Of a DNA stretch of 64,000 nucleotides, positions 1-11,891 are shown one piece after another. Origin of the DNA: Pogonophryne albipinna (lineage: Eukaryota; Chordata; Actinopteri; Perciformes; Artedidraconidae); assembly GCA_028583405.1 (NCBI GenBank), contig CM053248.1:27302769-27366768 (forward strand), read 5' to 3'. The translations under genes were made by a program, and so were the position numbers. The notes beneath the pieces were generated by a model. That model was not told the origin of the DNA, made no database searches, and was given only the letters and a program-made list of their open reading frames with translations. Position 1 is the first letter of the stretch, and every line of letters begins with the position of its first letter.

Positions 1-1632
1 AGTGGACTGATCTCCTCCTGTGCAGCACAGTAAGTGAATGCGTCATTAAATATATTCTCAGCCTATATTCACCCGTTTCAGTACATATACACACATACAT
101 CAATCCTATAATCCCACTAATCAAGCGGAGGCATTTTGTGTTCGCTGACTGGAGATATGTTATTAGAAGATGGGCTTTCCAACCCTTAACTACGCTCATA
201 AATCATGTAGGATAGAGAAGCAATGAATCATTTCCAAGTGTCCATACATGAACCTGCAAATGTCGAATGAAGATGGATAGCATATATGATTACGGGAATG
301 TTGGTTCCCATGTCAACAAAATATGAATTCTGAGAAAAGATGAATGAAATGCTGACATAAATTTCAATACTTTGTATTCGGAAATTCTGACTGAATCGGT
401 GTAATTTCACATGGAAAAACTAATAATACATCAAATTCTTGCAGCTTGCTAGTAAGAATTTCAGAAAAACTGATTGTTGGAGTGGATTGTTGCAAAAATA
501 TAAGACTCAGCCAAATAAAAATAAAGGCAGAGTGCCAAGGAGAGAAATCTCCAATCTGTGCTGGTATGTTTTGGGCCAGCTTGATAAAATGCATTTTCAG
601 ATGGAAGGCTTTTGCTTGGTGAATCTCAGCCGAGTCATTAAGCTTTAAATAGAGAGTCCAACCTCGGGGACCCGGCCTCTCCCTGGCTCATCTGGAGGGC
701 AAGCTGCTCCTGACAGTTTGCTCTAACCCAGCCTGAAGGAAGAGGTCTATGCTGTGAATTAGTGAGGCAATGGAGAATAGCCCTTTACAGAATGGATTTG
801 GGAGTAAGTAGGGGATTGTGCTTAGGTTGTAGCGACGAGAAGGACCCCTGTAGTGAGCTAAATGTTCAGGCTGCCTGGTGTGTGTGTGTATGTGTGTGTG
901 TGTGTCATGTGGTGCTATTCGACAACTATTAATGCTGACTGAGCAAACTGTAGTTTAACATGTTGGCTTAAGATAACCTTTGAAAAGTGCCCTTTACTTT
1001 AGAACAGACAACTGAGTAACTAATCAAAGCGCCAAATAAAGAGTAATTGCATAACACTTAGCCGGGCTAATCACACTAAGTGGTGTATTTGTATCTAAGT
1101 GATACTGGGCTCAAACTCACTGGACTCATTTCCACACTCCCTCTTCCACCAGACATCATCCCAATCCAAAATGGGGACATCAGACTTTAATTAGTCACTA
1201 CAGAGCTAAAATAATAACATTTGAATGCAGTTTCCGTGGGATGGAGGGGAAATGTGTGAACTCAAAGTGCTCCAGTAAACACTCAGTCATTTGTTGCAGC
1301 CGTTAGACCATCCTTTCATCAACGGGGTTTCGATACAGCAATCCAGGTATTTCTATGACAGGAAAATCAACAGAGAGTGAACTCTCCCCAAGTTGTATTT
1401 GTGCTGTGTTGCTATTTACAGTGGAAACAGTCTTTTAGGAGTGCTTGCAGAATCAATGTGGGCCCTCTGGCAGAGAGAACGTGCCCCGTTGTTAGTCCAG
1501 GGCGCGGCATGCCTGCGTCCACACGGCTGTCTATACAGCTTAAGTGGACAAATCATATCGATTGGCTCTGCGCAGGGCTGCAGATCTTATCTGATAGGAC
1601 GCCTGCCTGGTACACAGGCTGTTCATACTCAC
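1..1632 (-). other. dock1 intron, 3' end of window
   Basis: No exon, RNA gene or clear transposon is visible on either strand. There is a short (TG)n stretch at 878-905, interrupted once by TATG. Confidence 0.7.
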
Positions 1633-1719
1633 TGTGGAGACTGACTTGACTTCAAACCAGCGCAGGATGCCAGGAAGTTTGTATGCTGTTGAGTACGTGG
1701 TCCTCTCGATCCACATGTT
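1633..1719 (-). CDS. dock1: dock1 exon P, DHR-2 (residues 493-521)
   Basis: The last exon in the window is 87 nt, phase 0, with acceptor tgtcaacag and donor GTGAGT. It encodes [20 protein letters not shown] then WFEVKSVST. In DOCK1 this is followed by the ISPLENAIE segment and the nucleotide-sensing lobe C. Neither is found in 1-1632, so the next intron exceeds 1.6 kb. Confidence 0.94.
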
Positions 1720-4700
1720 CTGTTGACAAAATGACAAAGACACAAAATCAGAACGCAGCCAGTAATACACTGACGCGGCAAGGCACTTTGGGCACATCCA
1801 TTTGCTGATGTTTTTGTGCCAAACAACATTGAAGCAAGCTTTCAGACTAGTGCTGCTTGAATGTGAGTAAGATGATGTAATGGTTGTTCAATCATATCCC
1901 ATTATAGGGGAGCGGGGGGGATGGAGGTGTGCATCTCCCTGTCTGGAACGCAGTTTATTAATGCTCACTCACTAGATTAGATGTAATCTCCTCTAAGACA
2001 TGATGGAGATAAACACACCATGTCATTTTCTGTGAATACAGTCCCTGCAATCCAAACAACCGGTAGAAAGCGTAATAAAGCAGTTTCACGTTTCTCCAAC
2101 GCAATTCATCCGCTGCTAACATTTGTTTCTCAAATTCATGTGTGAGATGATTGTAAAAATGTGGCTAGATAAAAAGAAAAACATATAGCAAAGAAGCTGA
2201 TGATTCACTTGCAGAGAGTTTAACCATTTATTGATGTAGTGGATGAATAATACTACCCCCATTTTTAAAGCATGAGCTTCAGAGCTGATAGCTTGCATTA
2301 GAGAGAGGTGTGTTTATTGACATGTTTAATAGGTTTGACGGATGCAATATGTCAAGCTATAGATATCACTTAAACCTCATGACAGAGAGTCCTGTCACTC
2401 AAAGTAAGTCAAAGATGAGGTAAATGCACCCTGACATGGTAAACACACAGGGAAGTTTGATTGGGTCTTATTTGCCAAGCTTGTCATTTGCAATATGGAT
2501 ATTAAGAGCGCACAACACATAATTCAGTAATAGTTGCACTAGGCAACCAGATTTAAATTCCTGTCAACAATTTTATTTTGTCTAGATCTTCTGGTTGCAA
2601 CTCAGTTTTACCTTGTTTAATGAGCTCCACTTCCCTATTGATTTGTTCTTCGTTAAACAACAAACAATGTGTTAAATCATCAAAAATAAATCCAAAACAA
2701 TAATACAGCAACATCCATCACAAAATAGAAGTAAGAAAACCTAGATAAAGAAAATCTGATGAAAACAGACACAATTCAAAAGTTGCTGAATCTCAGCACC
2801 ATGGAGGACTGTCCAATTATTGCACATCATTATCTTGCCTATTGTAACTATCCCAACTTATAACTATATCATGTTGCAGATGTGCAACCTTTTTGTCCTG
2901 TTAGTGGAACTGATCACTGTGAAATATATTGACCATTTGCGTGTTTGTGTGGTTTACTGTTTTTATTTACCGCGAATGATTAAACTATGTTGTCACTAAA
3001 AAGTAAAAGTAACTACATTTCTGATGTTATAGTTTAAAACCATTATGTTTTTTTAGAATTTCATTATTACTTATGTATTTAAAAGAGCATAAACCTTATG
3101 CTTACTCGGATTCTTATGTTAACAAATAATTCATTAAACCCTTTAGAAAAAAAAAGGGCAATTACCGCAAACTCGTTGTCCGGGTCCTTCTCCCCCTTCC
3201 TCACTGGCCTGGAATACTGGAATTTATGCACTTCATTTACTGTGTAGAAGCTGGGGAGGAAGAAAATCAGAGGCTGAGTAAATTAAAACTGTTATGGGCA
3301 ATCTACGGCGTGATTCAGGTTGATTGCTTTGCTTCAGGTCAAACACAGGACAGCCCCCCCAGGAACTGTGGTATTTAGCATTGGGTTCTGACTAGCTGTC
3401 TGAGGCATGGCTCCACATGGCAAATACATTCATTTTTGGGTCACACTCGTCACTGGCAGTACCTGAGGTGAGTCTGATGCGTCAGACATTAAAAGAAGCT
3501 GCAGCTTACGTGACAGAGGCACATGACTAGCGGGGATGAACTTGGCCAAATCAGGTTAATAGACTTTTCACACTAGGAAAAGGATGGTGTTGCGTGGTGG
3601 CTGAGGGAGCAGCTGTCTGAGCATATACATAGACTCGCACATAGACACATGGCTTGCTCTTTTTACATATTATTCAACTGCCTGCATCGCCGACAGTAAT
3701 CTACACTCACACTGTTCTGGGGAAATAGCTACAGAGATGTTAAGCATATTGCATTACTTAAACAATGCCATATGTTTCAGAGACCATGCTTTGCTTATTC
3801 GCAAACTATTATGAATAATATATGAAAGGAATCAGAGTGATTTCAAAACTGCTCCCCATTTAATGTAGCAGTTATAAGCGTGTGCAGATGGGATGCGTTT
3901 GAGGTTTTTTAAAAGCATTGTTTATGTATGCTAATGAACAGTTTTTGGCATTCAAACTCAAGAGAAATTGTGCTCAGGTCTTGAGCTGCTTATATTCTAC
4001 CGGCAATCACATGTTCCTTTCTGTGGTTGGTCACAAAGGGCAACACACAGTTAATGAACATGATGAGAATCACTCCCAAATTAGCTGAAAAAATATGTTA
4101 ACAAAGAAAAAAAAGCTTCTGATCTAATAAACAGATTATTAAAGCAGCTTTAAATCGGCAGTGCCCCAATTAAGTTTTTTACAAGCCATTAACTGACGGG
4201 CTTGAGAGATGATGCAGTAGCATGGTCTGAACAAAGCAAGGTCAGGAGGGGGTGTGCTCGGCCTGCTGCTGTGACCCTATGGCTCAAACGGCTCAGTCTC
4301 ATTGCTATGCATCGCTGATCCTTTGCACTGGATGAGAGAGTAAAGAGAGAAAACAGAGAGAGAGAGCCTAGCTGGCAGGGACAGAGAGACGGACGGACAC
4401 GTGGTGTGGAACAGTCCTCTATCACTCTCCAAACACCGCTGTCTAATCTAGGCTATTAACAGAGTTACATATTCCAATCAGACACAGTTCGCAAACAAGC
4501 CAACAGGCTGCTGCGGGGAGGGGGGGGGGGATAAGGCCACAGGCTTGTGATAAGATCAGTGTGCAGGTATATTTGCCTAAAGGTTCTCCAAATAAATGTC
4601 TTATTTTAATTATGTCCATTGATGCGTTGGGTTGGCATATCAAAATGAATTTGCACAGCTGACTGACGCAGTGCATGGCTGGCGTACAGATTGGACAAAC

Positions 4701-5086
4701 AAGAGAGAGTGCAGGGGGCCCCGCTGTTTGCCGTGGCCCCGCTGCACGACACAAATGTATTAATGATGTCAGAGAACCAGTGTTGTACTTGGCCCGGTGA
4801 CTAATAGCAGATGGCTGGCGGAAGTTAATAACCACTAAAACAACAAGAAGGTCAACCACTGTTTGTTCTACACAGACACGCATTTACATTGAGATTTAAT
4901 CGCTTCACCACAGCGGCCCTCGACACTGCGCACTAAAAAGATTTGCTAGTTCACATCTGCATGTCATCACAAGCTCTCTAAATTGTTTGTGAGTGACTGG
5001 GGATAGTACATTGGGCTCGCTGTGTTGAAATGCATGCTGTGTGACTTTGAGGAACACACTCTGTAATTGTAAGATATTCTGCTTAC
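1720..5086 (-). other. dock1 introns P/O and O/N
   Basis: These two introns (1720-3165 and 3251-5086) flank exon O. Apart from A-rich runs near 3150 and a G run near 4520, I recognise no repeat or gene. Minus-strand open frames at 4189-4883 have no DOCK similarity and look fortuitous. Confidence 0.6.
3166..3250 (-). CDS. dock1: dock1 exon O, DHR-2 (residues 464-492)
   Basis: This 85-nt exon has acceptor cttcctccccag and donor GTAATT. C completes Ser; the exon then encodes FYTVNEVHKFQYSRPVRKGE and KDPDNEFA. It contains no ORF above about 60 codons, so it was found by reading the splice sites. It matches the DOCK1 stretch FYRVNEVQRFEYSRPIRKGE. Confidence 0.93.
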
Positions 5087-5168
5087 CTCACTATTTGTTC
5101 AGAGACGGGTTTGTTTTGGAACTTGGCAGGCAGGTCGAGGATGGGTTTAACCGTGAAACACTGGATGT
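5087..5168 (-). CDS. dock1: dock1 exon N, DHR-2 lobe B (residues 437-464)
   Basis: This 82-nt exon follows acceptor tgctgaag and ends before donor GTAAGC. AC completes Tyr; the exon then encodes IQCFTVKPILDLPAKFQNKP and VSEQIV, plus two bases (AG) of a Ser codon. The match to DOCK1 QYIQCFTVKPKLDLP is clear. Confidence 0.93.
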
Positions 5169-5590
5169 CTTCAGCAGAAACATCAAGGGAATAAATGAAA
5201 CTCAAAAATAGTTGGAATACATCAATTAGAACCGGGTCATAATACACTATCACTATATATAAAAGACTACTATGCAAATAAATGATGTAATTCAAAAACG
5301 TACTCAATAAATAAATCAAGTCTTTCTTTTATACTTGTGAAGCATTTTGTCTCATGTACTACATAACAGTAAAAGGCAATTAAAGTATGTTTTATTTATA
5401 GTATTACTATTGATCAAAACCATGTCTCCCAGCTTTAAAAATACTCTGTTGGTATGCATTTCCTTTCATCTGGTGTACAGGCAGTAATATGGCTGCACTG
5501 AATGACTTAAAAAAAAAAAAAGTGATAAAAGTAAAAAAAAGTATTTCCTGCTATTGAAAAAAGTGAATTAAGGGCGCATGCTGAGGATAC

Positions 5591-5732
5591 ATTGTAGAGA
5601 GGAACACTTTGTGTCCTCGCTGGGCGGTGTGGTTGTCTTCATCTTCTCTGCGTTGGGGAACTGTGTGAGAAGACGAGCTTCGAAGTCCTCTCTGCGCTCG
5701 TACTCTTTGCCACGGTAGATGAACATTTTGTT
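5591..5732 (-). CDS. dock1: dock1 exon M, DHR-2 lobe B (residues 390-437)
   Basis: This 142-nt exon has acceptor tgcttcag. It encodes [40 protein letters not shown] and TKCSSLQ, then the T of a Tyr codon. The donor is GTATCC after CAAT, a poor match to consensus. The join to exon N restores the family motif QYIQCFTVKP, which fixes this boundary. Failure to splice would add a few codons (CILSMRP) and a stop. Confidence 0.9.
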
Positions 5733-6240
5733 CTGAAGCACAACAAAGAAAACAGTGAGAACTTGGACATGATATGAAGGCATTTACTAAATAATGCAAG
5801 AAGCAGTGGATATTATTCACACTTTATGTGGACATACTGTAAGGTACTTTGTGCTCATTTTATGAATATTGCATCACTGACAACACACAGGGTCAGTTTA
5901 TAGAGCGTTTCACACGAGATAAGTTCCAATAGCTAACATTCATACAATGATGGCAGTCAGGACAGACGTGGGACAGTGAGAAAACCGTAATATTAACATA
6001 AAGCTACATGGATGAGAGTGGCTTTGATTTGTAAATCTACTTGGCCCGGTACTGCGGCTGGGTTAAAATGCATTATCATAATCTCCATATTAAATACTTG
6101 GAAATGAGGGTGACGGAAAGTTCTTGGCACCAATTCAGTGACAAGTCAATCCCAGCTGAGTTTGGAGAGTGGGCTTGCTTGGGGAGGACTTCTGTTTTAG
6201 CAAACTGAACTTTTAAATGGTAGCCCCCATTTGCAGTGGT

Positions 6241-6281
6241 GAAAGGGCCCCGAGCTAAATGATTTAGCTTGGGGCCCTTTC
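6241..6281. repeat. 41-bp near-perfect palindrome
   Basis: Arm GAAAGGGCCCCGAGCTAAAT (6241-6260) is followed by one base and then its reverse complement with one mismatch (6262-6281). No flanking target-site duplication was found. It could be a MITE core, a cruciform or a hairpin in the transcript. The function is unknown. Confidence 0.85.
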
Positions 6282-8534
6282 ACTAATGGCTGCTGCTTAC
6301 TACAGAGCAGATGAAGATGCCTTCAACTCACTCTAATGGTTCCTACATCTTGCCATTTTCTAACATGTGATGTAAAATCTTAGCAACTGAAGAAGTGCCA
6401 TCTCCCCATATCAGCTGCTTATTCTCCAATGGATATAACCTAAGGAGAATAGCTGAGCCATTTTTTACATTTCCTTATTTCTTTCACAAACCTTCACTGC
6501 ACAATAGCTCACACTGAGCAATCTTTACTCATGCACAGCCCATCTCGCAATTCCCAAATTAATTAAAGGAATTGCAGCCATGAAATAGCCATGGGCCATT
6601 TTTAAATTAGCTTTGACAGATAAATTGATAAGAATCTGTTTAATGAGTCTGTCAATACACTGCTGCATTTGTCTGAAACAACAACTGCAAGGTTTTCTTT
6701 TTATTATTTACATTTAATTGAGTTCAGCTAATTTGCTTTCCTTCACTGTATATTGTGTACTTATTCATAAGGGAACAGGAGATGTGGATTATGTTGTGGT
6801 GCATTCTGGTCAGAAGTGCAGTAATCCAGGTATCAAGATTATCGTTGTTATTATTATCCTCACACCTACACTGGCTATTTCTGGCAAAGCAAATCACTGT
6901 CATTGACACACTAATTCATGCTCAATTATTTCCTTAGCCGGTGGGTTGAAAGGCGATTTCATATAGTTAGATGACAAAGCAGCACCAGCTTATATTGTTG
7001 CAATGTTATAAAGTTCAATTGAACCACATTCCCTGACCTTCTTGGCAGACAACATTTCCTGGAAAACTACAAAATGTATTGATATTCCTATCAATCCACT
7101 GTAGAATCACATTATTTTGAACAGGCGCAGAGGCTGAGAAAAAGGTCATTTTGTTTTTGCTGAAAACATAGATACGCTTTACAAGAAGAGTGCTCCTAAA
7201 AATGTATGAGGCTGGAACGTTCCTTCATCTCCCTGAGAGTGCTTAGGGGTCTGTCTGAGGAACATTTTGAATGATAGAACATGACGGCTGATATCCGAGT
7301 GTCTCTGTGTGCTGTGTTAGGATACATATTTCAAACCAACTTCCACACACCCTCAACTGCTCTTTAAGCGGAGTGCTCACAGGAAACTCAGTGCAGAGAT
7401 GAAGTTTAGCATTGATAGGAAAAGAAGGGAGTGGTGGAGAAATACGCAGACTGGATGCAAACAGAGACACAATTGTAGAGTCTTTGGAATTCTGAGAATA
7501 ACTTCAAGGTGTCGAAATGGTAAAATAAACAGTCATTCTAAAAGCTTTCTGACAATGGACTGTGAGAAATATTCAGAGCATGTCTTTACAACATTTTGGA
7601 ATACTTTAACCGTCTCTAAATAAACGCACCAATGGAAACAAACACAAAACTACATAAAAAAGAAGAAAACTGGGATCAATGGCTTACTTACATCTTCAGA
7701 TCTGAACAAATGACATGATATAGATAGAGCATAGTACCCTTGTGTCTAACCACATTAACAACTAATAAATCATAAGCAGCGGAATCAAGCACTCTTGCAT
7801 AAAATCAATTCTAAAGGGGGTGGATACAACATTCCTTTATCAGAGTATTGATTTTCTCACATAATTGACTTCTCCCGGAGGACACTGCGATGTAGCAACA
7901 TAAACAGCACTATGGGGTGTGAAACAAAAGCCCTCGGAACTATACTTATCTTGATAAGTAACCCACACTGGAACGTATTATTATTATTTTACTGGAACAC
8001 TTCCCTTTGTGCTCACGCGGAAATCTTTCAACATAATTATTAAATATATCAACAGGGAGTGCAGACTCAGAGCTCTCACAGCAATGTAATAGCTATTATG
8101 GAAGTGACTCAATCTCCATTAGGATAAAATGTGATATGCTTTATTCATAATATAGATACATATTTAAGACCAGCTTGTACGATACCTTACTGTAGCATAA
8201 GGAACAAAGACAAAACAATGAATGGTCAATTATTTTCAGATTCCTTTTAATTTGGATATACTTGCCCGGGGTAATTCAGGTGAGGTTAAACTACATTTAA
8301 GATAAAAGAAGTAGAGAAAAGAGAACTCAAAGCTGTCCTTTGAAAGCTCTCTAAGCAGCCTGTTAGATTAGGCCAGTGCAGCTTGCCCTGCCTGTAATGG
8401 AGTTCCTGCCCTGATAGATGAAAGAGGTTAGGAGGGGGTGTATGGAGATCGTAAAAGACCCTTGTGGAATGGTTGTTGTTCGTAATAGAATGAAAATGGT
8501 ATGAACAGAGGATCACAGTGCTTGAAACTGCACT

Positions 8535-8720
8535 TTAAAGGTCACATATTATGATCATTTCCAGTTCAAGCATGCTTTCTGGGTTTCTACTGGATCACAT
8601 TTACATGCTAAAATGTGATCCAATAAACATGTTGATTTTCTATATTGTCGGTCTGAATATTCCTGCATTCACCCTCTGAATAAAAAGCCTTGTTTGAGCA
8701 CTTGTCTCTTTAAAAGCCCT
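8535..8720 (+). mobile_element. possible TTAA-flanked MITE, left end
   Basis: Begins TTTAAAGGTCACATATTATG, the same style of end (TTAA then AGGT-ACAT) as the better-defined element at 26849. I could not find the other end, so the extent is a guess. Confidence 0.4.
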
Positions 8721-9490
8721 TCCTGTCTGATGTCTTGTTGAAGTTTTCTGACTGAGGCATCCCAAAAAAACTGAATAGGTGATTTTATATGTGTGTTATA
8801 TGTATGAGCACAAGAAACAGTGAGGTTCAGTCAAAGAAATAGTGTCTTGCTTGTGAGAAAAAAAGTACTTCATCACCAGATGACAGCCTGAAAACAGCTG
8901 TACTGTAACAAGAAACATGTTCAGAGCAAGCAATTCCTCAGCACTGCCACTTTTTTTTCCACAATTATATTTTGTGTTTGAATAAAAGCTGACGTGTGGA
9001 CAGAGCAGGACACCCGATATGCAAACAGTAGCTCCTCAGACACTGAATACGGCCGGTGAGGAGATATCAAACGGCTGTTAAACAAATACTAAACTTGTGA
9101 TAAGCTGTGATCAGATTGGCACAGAGCCAGCCAGGACATTTGGAGGGGAAGCACACATCAGTTCAGGTTTAGCAGCCAAGTATACTTTGTAGGAGTTCTG
9201 AATAGACTTCAGAGTGATTATTCCGTTTAAGTGTTCGTATTCATGATGATTAATGGCCAACTAATTGCGATCAATTTAGAAATGAAGATGGCTTCCACTT
9301 GTAAGGAGCTCCAACTATCTAAGCAAGATTAGATCTGAATGTTGTGAGATTATAATCAGGGGTGCACATAACTTTTTTGCCCTGGTTCTCAAAGGAGCAC
9401 CTGGAGATGTTGCTTGGTGCTCATCCTTAAAATGAAATACACCGTAACTTTTGAGGGGCTCTTGACTTTATTTGCCAAACACACGGCACT

Positions 9491-9840
9491 GAACACACAT
9501 GCAGAGGTGAACACAGAACACACATGCAGAGGTGAACACTGAACACACATGCAGAGGTGAACACAGAACACACATGCAGAGGTGAACACAGAACACACAT
9601 GCAGAGGTGAACACAGAACACACATGCAGAGGTGAACACAGAACACACATGCAGAGGTGAACACTGAACACACATGCAGAGGTGAACACAGAACACACAT
9701 GCAGAGGTGAACACTGAACACACATGCAGAGGTGAACACTGAACACACATGCAGAGGTGAACACAGAACACACATGCAGAGGTGAACACAGAACACACAT
9801 GCAGAGGTGAACACAGAACACACATGCAGAGGTGAACACA
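9491..9840. repeat. 25-bp minisatellite, 14 units
   Basis: Fourteen head-to-tail units of 25 bp begin gaacacacatgcagaggtga. The main variation is the last base of the unit (a or t). The period is not divisible by three, and no frame meets a stop, so three minus-strand frames stay open across it and translate to a cysteine-rich repeat (CVFCVHLCM). These are shadows of the repeat, not genes. Confidence 0.95.
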
Positions 9841-9866
9841 AGACAACATTAGTACGACCAGTAATC

Positions 9867-10088
9867 CTACAAGCTGTCATCACTACCCTCCTGACTGTTC
9901 TCCTCACTGTCTTCCTCTCTGTCAGACATGGTAGCTGATGATGTAGGCCTACTTCTTTCTCTCTGGTTGAGTCTGCGATTAGCTGCTTGCATCCACAAGT
10001 CAACAGCTGGTTTTGGGTGGAAAGTCTCTGTTGTCATCTTAGACAAGTGGATGTAATCAAATAAGTATGTGAACATAACCAATAACAT
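9867..10088 (-). pseudogene. hAT transposase-like C-terminal relic
   Basis: A 73-codon minus-strand frame contains FHPKPAVDLWMQAANRRLNQ followed by an acidic Ser/Glu/Asp-rich tail (DREEDSEENSQEGSDDS). The VxLW..A.RR.N pattern plus acidic tail resembles the C-terminus of transposon-derived hAT-like proteins in fish. Only this piece is left; no catalytic core is present. Confidence 0.4.
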
Positions 10089-10699
10089 ACCATAGCCAAT
10101 AACAAATTAATGTAACTTATTTTATTTTTGTTGTTCATATCTTATTTTACCTTAACATTTATTTATTTATGCATTTTTTTTTATCTTTCCAGTTTTAAAG
10201 GATATTTTTGGTTTACTGTCCTATAGTATACATTGGAATGATTTCAAACCTGTTTATCCCAATAATTATAAAGGAGTGCCTTGAAAATATGTGTTTACAT
10301 AAATTGTGATCAAAACGTTTGAGACCCACTGAGATAACTTAGACTAAAGTGAACTATCTAAACACTCAGAGTCCTTTACCTCACTGAGCTGTAGTATCAG
10401 CCTCAGTCTGACTGGAGAGGACTCTCCCTCCACATTATTGTAGAAACATCTTATATCCGTTAGAGCAGCTAGCACCAGATGCTAATAACAACAGCGCTGG
10501 AACCGGTGCACCCTCCCTCGCTCCCTCGGCTGTGAGCTGTGGGTGCCAGATAAGCCAACATCCCCCATTTTCATCACTTACAGCGCCCATCGTACAGGGC
10601 AAATGAAACGTGTAACCGGGGTGAAAAGGGTGTTACATTTACTTAATTATGAATATTGTTACATCAAGGCCGAAAATTAGGATGAGCACCAACGGTCAA

Positions 10700-10798
10700 A
10701 AATGTTTTTTTCCCTCCCAGAGCTGCCAGCGCAGCGCCTCCCCAGATCTGGCGCCCTAGGCGAACATCTATAACGCCAGTGCTACGGGCCGGCCCTGA
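10700..10798 (-). mobile_element. nested hAT terminus fragment
   Basis: Read on the minus strand it begins CAGGGCCGGCCCGTAGCA, followed by CTAGGGCGCCAGATCTGG, the pattern of a common fish hAT end. Only this end is present, lodged inside the larger element. Confidence 0.5.
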
Positions 10799-11609
10799 GT
10801 TCATATGCAACTCGCAAATCTCTCCTCTCTTCTCCCTTCTCTCTCTTCTCTATCTCCCTCTCTCTCTCTCAATGTTGGTACGCAAATGCGCCTTTTTTCA
10901 AATGACCCGGTGCCCTTTTTTTGGCGGAGGTGCGCATGCGCACCTCCGCACCAGTTATGTGCAGCCCTGATTATAATGCATGATTCAGCAGCCTCCAAAA
11001 GCAATTTACAATGTGACCGTTTCACTTCCTTTCACTTAGTATTGGGTCCATGGTGTTGTTGTGCAGGGGGGTGAGGGGACTTGTGATGCAGGCCACGCTC
11101 ACGGTTTGGAGAAAAGGATGTTCAGGTGATGGAATTAAAGATTGGGCTTTTCCTTGGGGTCATTAAAGGCAATCTCCTGCAGTGATGTGATTCATGCTGT
11201 AAACACTCAGATTTTGACATAGATAGATAGAAGGGATAGCTGTGAGAATGAAAGACATTGTTTACATTCATGGTTTTATTTCCACACTTTTCCCCTCACT
11301 CTCGGTCATCCGTCCAGCACAATATTCTTGATCTTCTATGTAGCCCACCCATGCAACAGCTGTTTATGATTCACAGTGTGCTTCCTGTGAGTGAACCGTC
11401 AGTGAGGATTCGATCAGGTGGGATGCTTATCAAGTGCATCCCTCCAAAACAACCACCATCCTTTGGGAGCGAGAACGTGTGATTCAAACTGCAACTGAGG
11501 ATGAGAACTAAGCAAGCACTGGTAAACCTATTGACCATCTCTTTTGACAAGTGGCTCACCCACGCTGTGCTGAGAGTTGCGGGGGAGGTATGTTGATGTG
11601 AGTACTCAC

Positions 11610-11714
11610 GCGTAGGAAGGAGGGGAATCCCTGGCCGTAATAGCCAACGGCAAAGTAGTCTGATTTTGGCCGGATAACTTTCACTATGTTCTCGTAGAAC
11701 TGGGCCTGCTTTCG
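11610..11714 (-). CDS. dock1: dock1 exon L, DHR-2 (residues 355-389)
   Basis: This 105-nt phase-0 exon has acceptor ctcaacag and donor GTGAGT. It encodes [20 protein letters not shown] then [27 protein letters not shown] is the most recognisable DHR-2 motif in the window and marks the passage from lobe A to lobe B. Confidence 0.95.
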
Positions 11715-11801
11715 CTGTTGAGATACACAAAGGGGAGCTTCAGTGTTAGGAAAATATGCTGCTCATAGGTGATCCTATGAAAAAATATCATTATTACTTA
11801 C

Positions 11802-11891
11802 CAAAGATGCACTGAGCTGCTCAAAGTCAAACATTTCATTCTCGTACTGCTCAGCCAGTTCCTTTCCCAAAATGATTGCCTCCTCCCACAT
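11802..11891 (-). CDS. dock1: dock1 exon K, DHR-2 lobe A (residues 325-354)
   Basis: This 90-nt phase-0 exon has acceptor cccaatag and donor GTAAGT. It encodes [20 protein letters not shown] then [10 protein letters not shown]. It is separated from exon L by an intron of only 87 bp. Confidence 0.93.

Larger units (their letters stand above)
9357..10969. mobile_element. hAT-type DNA transposon, non-autonomous, composite
   Basis: The ends CAGGGGTGCACATAACT (left) and, inverted, CAGGGCTGCACATAACT (right) are flanked by a perfect 8-bp target duplication ATTATAAT (9349-9356, 10970-10977). Eight-bp duplications and CAGG-type ends are typical of hAT elements. Inside are a 25-bp minisatellite, a minus-strand relic frame, an inner inverted repeat (TTGGTGCTCATCCT near 9414, its complement near 10680), a nested hAT end (about 10700-10798) and a 26-bp palindrome at 10924-10949. 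Confidence 0.8.
5733..11609 (-). other. dock1 intron M/L
   Basis: A 5.9 kb intron. It holds a 41-bp palindrome (6241), a possible MITE end (8535), and a 1.6 kb hAT-type element (9357-10969). The rest (5733-6240, 6282-8534, 10978-11609) shows no genes. 6550-6660 is an AT-rich block with homeodomain-like TTAATTAA motifs. Confidence 0.6.

Noticed and set aside
1..1632. Next dock1 exon (ISPLENAIE segment)
   Set aside because: I looked for this motif on the minus strand and did not find it, so it must lie before position 1.
4443..4883. 146-codon minus-strand frame
   Set aside because: Low-information sequence with no domain, no DOCK similarity and no splice sites that would join it to the flanking exons in phase.
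9491..9840. CRISPR-like regular repeat
   Set aside because: The units are directly adjacent with no unique spacers, in an animal genome and inside a transposon.
9389..10003. Long minus-strand frames of 123-204 codons with cysteine-rich repeats
   Set aside because: They are the translation of a 25-bp minisatellite. Because 25 is not a multiple of 3 and the unit lacks stops, three frames stay open. No start context or family supports a gene.
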